A DNA stretch of 64,000 bases, taken from positions 1,798,001-1,862,000 of the forward strand of contig JASNYI010000001.1 in NCBI GenBank assembly GCA_048500275.1. The letters run 5' to 3'. A program made the translations under genes and the position numbers. This DNA comes from UBA5066 sp048500275 (GTDB lineage: Bacteria > Acidobacteriota > Thermoanaerobaculia > UBA5066). Numbering within the stretch: the first letter of the stretch is position 1; every line of letters starts with the position of its first letter. The notes beneath the pieces were generated by a model that was not told the origin of the DNA, searched no databases, and worked only from the letters and a program-made list of their open reading frames with translations. Shown piece after piece: positions 60,062 to 64,000 of this stretch.

Positions 60062-61000
60062 ATGACGACGGAAGGACGGACGAGCCCGGCGCCGGGAGCC
60101 ACGAGCCCCGGGACGCCAGAGGAGACGAGGACCCCGAGAGCTCCCCGCCTCACCGCCCCCGGCCTGCGAGCCCTGAAGGGGCGACGGAAGATCGCCGCCC
60201 TCACGGCCTACGACGCCCCGACGGCCGCGCTCCTCGACGCCGCCGGCGTCGACCTCCTCCTCGTGGGCGATTCGATCGAGATGGTCGTCTACGGCGCGCC
60301 CGACACCCTCGGCGCCACGCTCGAGAGGATGGTCGCCCACGCGAGGGCCGTCTCCGGTGCGGCGAAAAGGGCGCTCGTCGTCGGCGACCTGCCGTACCTC
60401 ACCTACCACACGACCCCCGAGGACGCGGTCCGCAACGCGGCCCGCTTCGTCGTCGAGGGAGGCTGCCGCGCGGTGAAGCTCGAGGGGGGCTCGCAGCGCC
60501 TCCCGATGGTCAAGGCCATCCTCGCCGCCGAGATCCCGGTCCTCGGCCACCTCGGCCTCACGCCGCAGTCGGTCCACGCCCTCGGCGGCTTCCGGGTCCA
60601 GGGCCGGCGGGCGAGCGAGGCGCGGCGCCTCCTCGACGAGGCGAAGCGGCTCGTCGACGCGGGAGTCTTCGGCCTCGTCCTCGAGTGCGTCCCGGCCGAG
60701 CTCGCGGCGAAGGTGACCGAGGCGATCCCGGTCCCCACGATCGGCATCGGCGCGGGCGCCGGCTGCGACGGGCAGATCCTCGTCTTCCACGACCTCGTCG
60801 GCCTCACCGTGCCCGGCGTCCGCTCGCCCCGCTTCGTCCGCCGCTACGCCGACCTCGGCGCGCTCGTCCGCGAGGCCGCCTCGGCGTACGTCGCCGACGT
60901 GAGAGCCGGGAGCTTCCCCTCGGAGGCCGAGTCGTTCGCCGCCGACGCGGCCGAGGCCGGCCCGGTGCCTCTCTACGCCTCGGGCGAGGGGCGGCGGTGA
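60062..61000 (+). CDS. panB: 3-methyl-2-oxobutanoate hydroxymethyltransferase
   Basis: A 312-residue first enzyme of pantothenate synthesis, adding a hydroxymethyl group to ketoisovalerate. Residues ~40-290 carry KIAALTAYDAPTA, LLVGDSIEMVVYG, GGCRAVKLEGG, LGHLGLTPQSVHALGG and TIGIGAGAGCDGQILVFHDLVG. The first ~35 residues are a Pro/Thr-rich extension not usual for PanB. ATG follows GGGAGG. It heads a panBCD operon. Confidence 0.94.
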   Translation: MTTEGRTSPAPGATSPGTPEETRTPRAPRLTAPGLRALKGRRKIAALTAYDAPTAALLDAAGVDLLLVGDSIEMVVYGAPDTLGATLERMVAHARAVSGAAKRALVVGDLPYLTYHTTPEDAVRNAARFVVEGGCRAVKLEGGSQRLPMVKAILAAEIPVLGHLGLTPQSVHALGGFRVQGRRASEARRLLDEAKRLVDAGVFGLVLECVPAELAAKVTEAIPVPTIGIGAGAGCDGQILVFHDLVGLTVPGVRSPRFVRRYADLGALVREAASAYVADVRAGSFPSEAESFAADAAEAGPVPLYASGEGRR

Positions 61001-61012
61001 AGAGGTGACGAG

Positions 61013-61864
61013 ATGAAAACCGTCACGACGGCCGCCGACCTCCGGAGGGCCGTCTCGGCCTGGCGCGAGAAGGGGCAGCGGATCGCCTTCGTCCCGACGA
61101 TGGGGGCGCTCCACGCGGGGCACCTCGCCCTCGTCGACCACGCACGCAAGTGCGCGGGGAAGGTCGTCGTCTCCGTCTTCGTCAACCCGAGGCAGTTCGG
61201 GCCGGGGGAGGACCTCGACAGCTACCCGCGCGACCTCGAAGGCGACGCGGAGAAGCTCCGCGAGGCCGGCGTCGACCTCCTCTTCGCGCCTTCCGTCGGG
61301 GAGATGTACCCGCCCGGCTTCGCGACGACGGTCCACGTCGCGGGCGTGTCGGAAGGGATGGAAGGCGCGCGCCGCCCCGGCCACTTCGACGGCGTCGCCA
61401 CCGTCGTCGCCCGCCTTCTCGGCCTCGTCCTCCCCGACGTCGCCGTCTTCGGCCAGAAGGACGCCCAGCAGTGCGCCGTCGTCATGCGCCTCGTCCTCGA
61501 CCTCGGCCTCCCGGTCGAGGTCCGCATCGCCCCGACCGTCCGCGAGAGCGACGGCCTGGCCATGTCTTCGAGGAACGCCAACCTGACGCCGGAGGAACGA
61601 AAGGCCGCGCCGGCCCTCTTCCGGGCCCTCCTCGCCACGCAGCTCGTCTACGAGCTGGGCGAGCGGAAGGCCGAGAAGGTCCTGAAGGCGTTCCGGCTGG
61701 CCCTCGGCACCGAGCCTCTCCTCGCCCTCGACTCGGTCGACCTCGTCGACGTCGTCACGATGCGGCCCGTCGAGAAGATCGACCGCCCCGTCCTCCTGGC
61801 CGCGGCCGTCAAGGTCGGCCGCACCCGCCTCATCGACAACCTCGTCTTCGGAGGGCGACCGTGA
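61013..61864 (+). CDS. panC: Pantothenate synthetase
   Basis: A 283-residue ATP-dependent ligase joining pantoate and beta-alanine. It shows FVPTMGALHAGHLALV with the HxGH nucleotide motif, VFVNPRQFGPGEDLDSYPRDL, GHFDGVATVV, FGQKDAQQ and SDGLAMSSRNANLTPEER. Length is typical. ATG is 12 bp after panB with GAGGTGA; the stop overlaps panD as GTGA. Confidence 0.95.
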   Translation: MKTVTTAADLRRAVSAWREKGQRIAFVPTMGALHAGHLALVDHARKCAGKVVVSVFVNPRQFGPGEDLDSYPRDLEGDAEKLREAGVDLLFAPSVGEMYPPGFATTVHVAGVSEGMEGARRPGHFDGVATVVARLLGLVLPDVAVFGQKDAQQCAVVMRLVLDLGLPVEVRIAPTVRESDGLAMSSRNANLTPEERKAAPALFRALLATQLVYELGERKAEKVLKAFRLALGTEPLLALDSVDLVDVVTMRPVEKIDRPVLLAAAVKVGRTRLIDNLVFGGRP

Positions 61865-62253
61865 AGCTCACCATGCTCAAGGCCAAGATCCACCGCGCCA
61901 CCGTCACCCGGGCCCACCTCGACTACGAGGGCTCCGTCACCATCGACCGGACCCTCCTCGAGGCGGCCGGGATCCTCCCGTACGAGCGTGTGGAGATCTA
62001 CAACGTCACCCGAGGCACCCGCCTCGCGACCTACGCCATCGAGGGGGAGGCCGGCTCCGGCGCGATCGAGATCAACGGCGCCGCTGCCCACCTGGCGGGC
62101 AAGGGAGACCTCGTGATTCTTGCCGCTTATTGCGACATGTTCCCAGAAGAGGCCCCCTTCCACCGCCCGAAGCTCGTCTTCGTCGATCCGGAAAACCGGA
62201 TCTCCACGGTGAAGTCGGCCGAGACTCCCGGCACCCTGCCGGCCCAACCCTGA
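61861..62253 (+). CDS. panD: Aspartate 1-decarboxylase
   Basis: A 130-residue proenzyme that makes beta-alanine. Self-cleavage between Gly24 and Ser25 in DYEGSVTID creates the pyruvoyl cofactor. TMLKAKIHRATVT, YERVEIYNVTRGTR and GAAAHLAGKGDLVI also match. GTG start overlaps panC by 4 nt. With panB and panC all inputs for pantothenate except pantoate reduction are encoded here; panE/ilvC-type reduction is elsewhere. Confidence 0.95.
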   Translation: MKLTMLKAKIHRATVTRAHLDYEGSVTIDRTLLEAAGILPYERVEIYNVTRGTRLATYAIEGEAGSGAIEINGAAAHLAGKGDLVILAAYCDMFPEEAPFHRPKLVFVDPENRISTVKSAETPGTLPAQP

Positions 62254-62566
62254 GGAAGTCAGTCACTTTCCGCTTGAATTGGCCCGAGCGACCGGTTTAT
62301 CGTCCCTGAAAGCCCGTGGTCTTCCTTGGTCCTACCCCAGGAACCCTCGATCGGCTCCAGGATTTCTCGCGTTTGAGGAGGGTTCAGGCCATTCCCAGTT
62401 TCAGGGGTCCCGCAGGGGACACGACCCCGCCGCAGCCTCCCGAAGTCCCGGAGCCGGTAAACAGTTCCCCGTTTCCCCCGCTCGCGGGCTCTATTGGTGT
62501 GCGCCAGGAGAGCCCGTACCACGCCTTATCGATCTCCTGAGACCAGGAGACCACGGAGCAACAAGG
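62254..62566. other. Intergenic region before the zinc-ribbon gene
   Basis: No gene or RNA gene is recognisable. TTGAAT (62274) and TTATCG (62297) form a poor promoter match. A small perfect hairpin, CTCCTG-AGAC-CAGGAG, lies at 62534-62549, ~18 nt before the next start codon. Confidence 0.45.
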
Positions 62567-62860
62567 ATGTACACCGACAAGTCCATCGCCTGCATCGACT
62601 GCGGCGCCCCCTTCATCTTCACGGCCAACGAGCAGGAGTTCTACGCTCAGAAGGGCTTCTCCAACGAGCCCAAGCGCTGCAAGATCTGCCGCGACAAGCG
62701 CAAGAACACCGGCATGGGCGACGGCGGCTCCCGCCAGCTGTACAGCGTCACCTGCGACGCGTGCGGCAAGGCGACCCAGGTGCCGTTCAACCCCACGAAT
62801 GGCAAGCCGGTCTACTGCCGCGATTGCTACCGCGATCGCCGCACGGGCATGGGGCGCTGA
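62567..62860 (+). CDS. Small double zinc-ribbon protein
   Basis: A 97-residue protein with two C4 sites. The first (CIDCGAPFIF..CKICRDKRK) matches the zf-trcl 'probable zinc-ribbon' family, and the second is CDACGKATQVPF..CRDCYRDRR. The family is common in bacteria and uncharacterised; the basic tail suggests RNA or ribosome contact. GGAG lies 10 nt before the ATG. Confidence 0.8.
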   Translation: MYTDKSIACIDCGAPFIFTANEQEFYAQKGFSNEPKRCKICRDKRKNTGMGDGGSRQLYSVTCDACGKATQVPFNPTNGKPVYCRDCYRDRRTGMGR

Positions 62861-62900
62861 GCTCCAGGCGATCACCTTAAGAAACACGGGCTTTACGCGG

Positions 62901-62922
62901 GGGCGGGCTTTCGGGCCCGCCC
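62901..62922 (+). terminator. GC-rich hairpin after the zinc-ribbon gene
   Basis: GGGCGGGC and GCCCGCCC form an 8-bp stem with a 6-nt loop; only weakly T-containing sequence follows. Confidence 0.5.
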
Positions 62923-63049
62923 TCGTCGTTCTCAGGCGTGCTCTGCAAGCACCCCGAGCCCCCGGGTCCTGCGCCGGGACACTCGCCGCGCCAGCCGCCC
63001 CCTCGACTCGGGCCGAAACCGGGCGGAGACTCCCCCCGGAGGCGCCGGG

Positions 63050-64000
63050 ATGAGCGACACGAAGGAACACGGCCTCGGGACCCTCTGCGTCCACGCGGGG
63101 CAGGAGCCCGAGCCGGTCACCGGGGCCGTCACGGTCCCCATCTTCCAGACCTCCACCTACGCGCAGCGGGCCCTCGGCTCCCCACGCGCCGGCTTCGAGT
63201 ACGCGCGGTCGAAGAACCCGACCCGCACCGCCCTCGAGACCCTCCTCGCCGCGCTGGAAGGGGGCGCCGTCGCTTCCGTCTTCGCGTCGGGCCAGGCGGC
63301 CCTCTCGGGCCTCGCCACCGCGCACCTCGCCGCGGGCGACCACGTCGTCGTCAGCCGCGCCAGCTACGGCGGCACGTTCCGCTACTTCACGAAGGTCCTC
63401 GCGAGCTTCGGCGTCTCCTTCTCCTGGGTCGACACCGCCGACCTCGACGCCGTCCGCGCGGCGATCCTCCCCGCCACCCGGATGCTCTTCGTCGAGACCC
63501 CCGCGAACCCCACGATGGAGGTCTCCGACCTTGCGGCTCTCGCCGCCCTCGCCCGCGAGGCCTCGGAGCGCGCCGGCGCGAAGGTCCGCCTCGCCGTCGA
63601 CAACACCTTCGCCTCGCCCGTCTTCCAGCGCCCGCTCGCCCTCGGCGCCGACGCCGTCCTCCACTCGACGACGAAGTACCTGAACGGCCACTCCGACTCC
63701 CTCGGCGGGGCCGTCGTCTCCCCGACGCCCGAGGACGGCGCGCGCGTCGCCTTCGTCCAGAACGCCGCCGGCGCGGTTCTCTCCCCCTTCGACGCGTTCC
63801 TCGTCACCCGCGGGGTGAAGACCCTCGCCCTCCGGATGCGCGCCCACGACGAGAACGGCCGCACCGTCGCCGCCTTCCTCGATTCGCACCCGAAGGTCCT
63901 CCGCGTCTTCTATCCCGGGCTCCCGACCCACCCGCAGCACGCCCTCGCGTCGCGCCAGATGTCGGGCTTCGGCGGGATGCTCTCCCTCGACCTCGGCTCG
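63050..64000 (+). CDS. Cys/Met metabolism PLP enzyme (cystathionine synthase/lyase family), 3' truncated
   Basis: The first 317 residues of a transsulfuration-family enzyme; the gene runs past the window end. It shows VPIFQTSTYAQ, EYARSKNPTR, FASGQAALSGL, SRASYGGTFRYF, ETPANPTMEVSDL, AVDNTFASPVFQRPL, and the PLP lysine in HSTTKYLNGHSDSLGG. Family members are cystathionine gamma-synthase, gamma-lyase, beta-lyase or O-acylhomoserine sulfhydrylase; sequence alone does not decide. No SAM riboswitch is seen upstream. Confidence 0.9.
   Translation, partial: MSDTKEHGLGTLCVHAGQEPEPVTGAVTVPIFQTSTYAQRALGSPRAGFEYARSKNPTRTALETLLAALEGGAVASVFASGQAALSGLATAHLAAGDHVVVSRASYGGTFRYFTKVLASFGVSFSWVDTADLDAVRAAILPATRMLFVETPANPTMEVSDLAALAALAREASERAGAKVRLAVDNTFASPVFQRPLALGADAVLHSTTKYLNGHSDSLGGAVVSPTPEDGARVAFVQNAAGAVLSPFDAFLVTRGVKTLALRMRAHDENGRTVAAFLDSHPKVLRVFYPGLPTHPQHALASRQMSGFGGMLSLDLGS

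Overview
This is a GC-rich bacterial window that is almost completely coding. No 16S, transposase or phage module is present to fix the taxonomy. The mix suggests a Gram-negative-type, at least facultatively anaerobic heterotroph. It has a B12-dependent class II ribonucleotide reductase, an energy-converting hydrogenase-related membrane complex, hydrogenase maturation genes, SelB, Slt and TonB-like proteins, and histidine degradation. The style fits Acidobacteriota or a deltaproteobacterial-type lineage best. That placement is an inference, not a demonstration.

Layout. 1-7.5 kb: end of a sensor kinase; a leftward Fe-S cluster (A-type carrier, MFS exporter, SufT); nrdJ followed by three tandem hairpin repeats; a zinc-ribbon protein; a small membrane protein. 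7.5-12 kb: an aromatic-pathway gene fusing prephenate dehydratase-like, DAHP synthase and chorismate mutase domains, behind a leader with a tRNA-like segment and a strong terminator; then YjbQ, a Fur-family regulator and photolyase. 12-16 kb: leftward Slt transglycosylase and a GAF-like, proline-rich protein. 16-23 kb: a macromolecular-synthesis operon rpsU-mutS2-dnaG-rpoD, with mutS2 inserted between the classical members, then tRNA-Met(CAU). 23-32 kb: zinc-ribbon protein, YggS, rhomboid-like protein, DivIVA, HutI and a cyclodeaminase, a BON-LysM protein, and a PHP hydrolase divergent from polA.

32.5-43.9 kb: one long rightward block. It holds a TonB-like secreted protein, an HTH-EIIA(Ntr) regulator, seven genes of a hydrogenase-4/Ehr-type complex and hypA. 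The large subunit lacks the four cysteines that bind NiFe, so this is probably a ferredoxin-linked ion-pumping complex and not a hydrogenase. 43.9-47.5 kb is accessory: a metallophosphatase whose start lies in one dispersed repeat and whose lost stop lies in another, a VapBC pair with a visible promoter and operator, and an unrecognised secreted protein. 47.5-56.8 kb: hypF, selB, a membrane protein, an FAD dehydrogenase divergent from a CYTH protein, a nucleotidyltransferase, a pseudopilin and ComEA. 57-64 kb: a LuxR-type regulator behind paired 18-bp palindromes and a leader peptide, UbiA-type prenyltransferase, deoxynucleoside kinase, panBCD, a zinc-ribbon protein, and a truncated Cys/Met-metabolism PLP enzyme.

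Two expression habits run through the window. At least ten genes without a Shine-Dalgarno have a TANNNT -10 box 6-9 nt before the start codon, which suggests leaderless mRNAs. Three genes (slt, hutI, hypF) appear to start at CTG. The strongest unexplained signals are these two habits, the Ehr block with its HTH-EIIA gene, the PDT-DAHPS-CM fusion and its leader, and the repeats that carry gene starts and stops.
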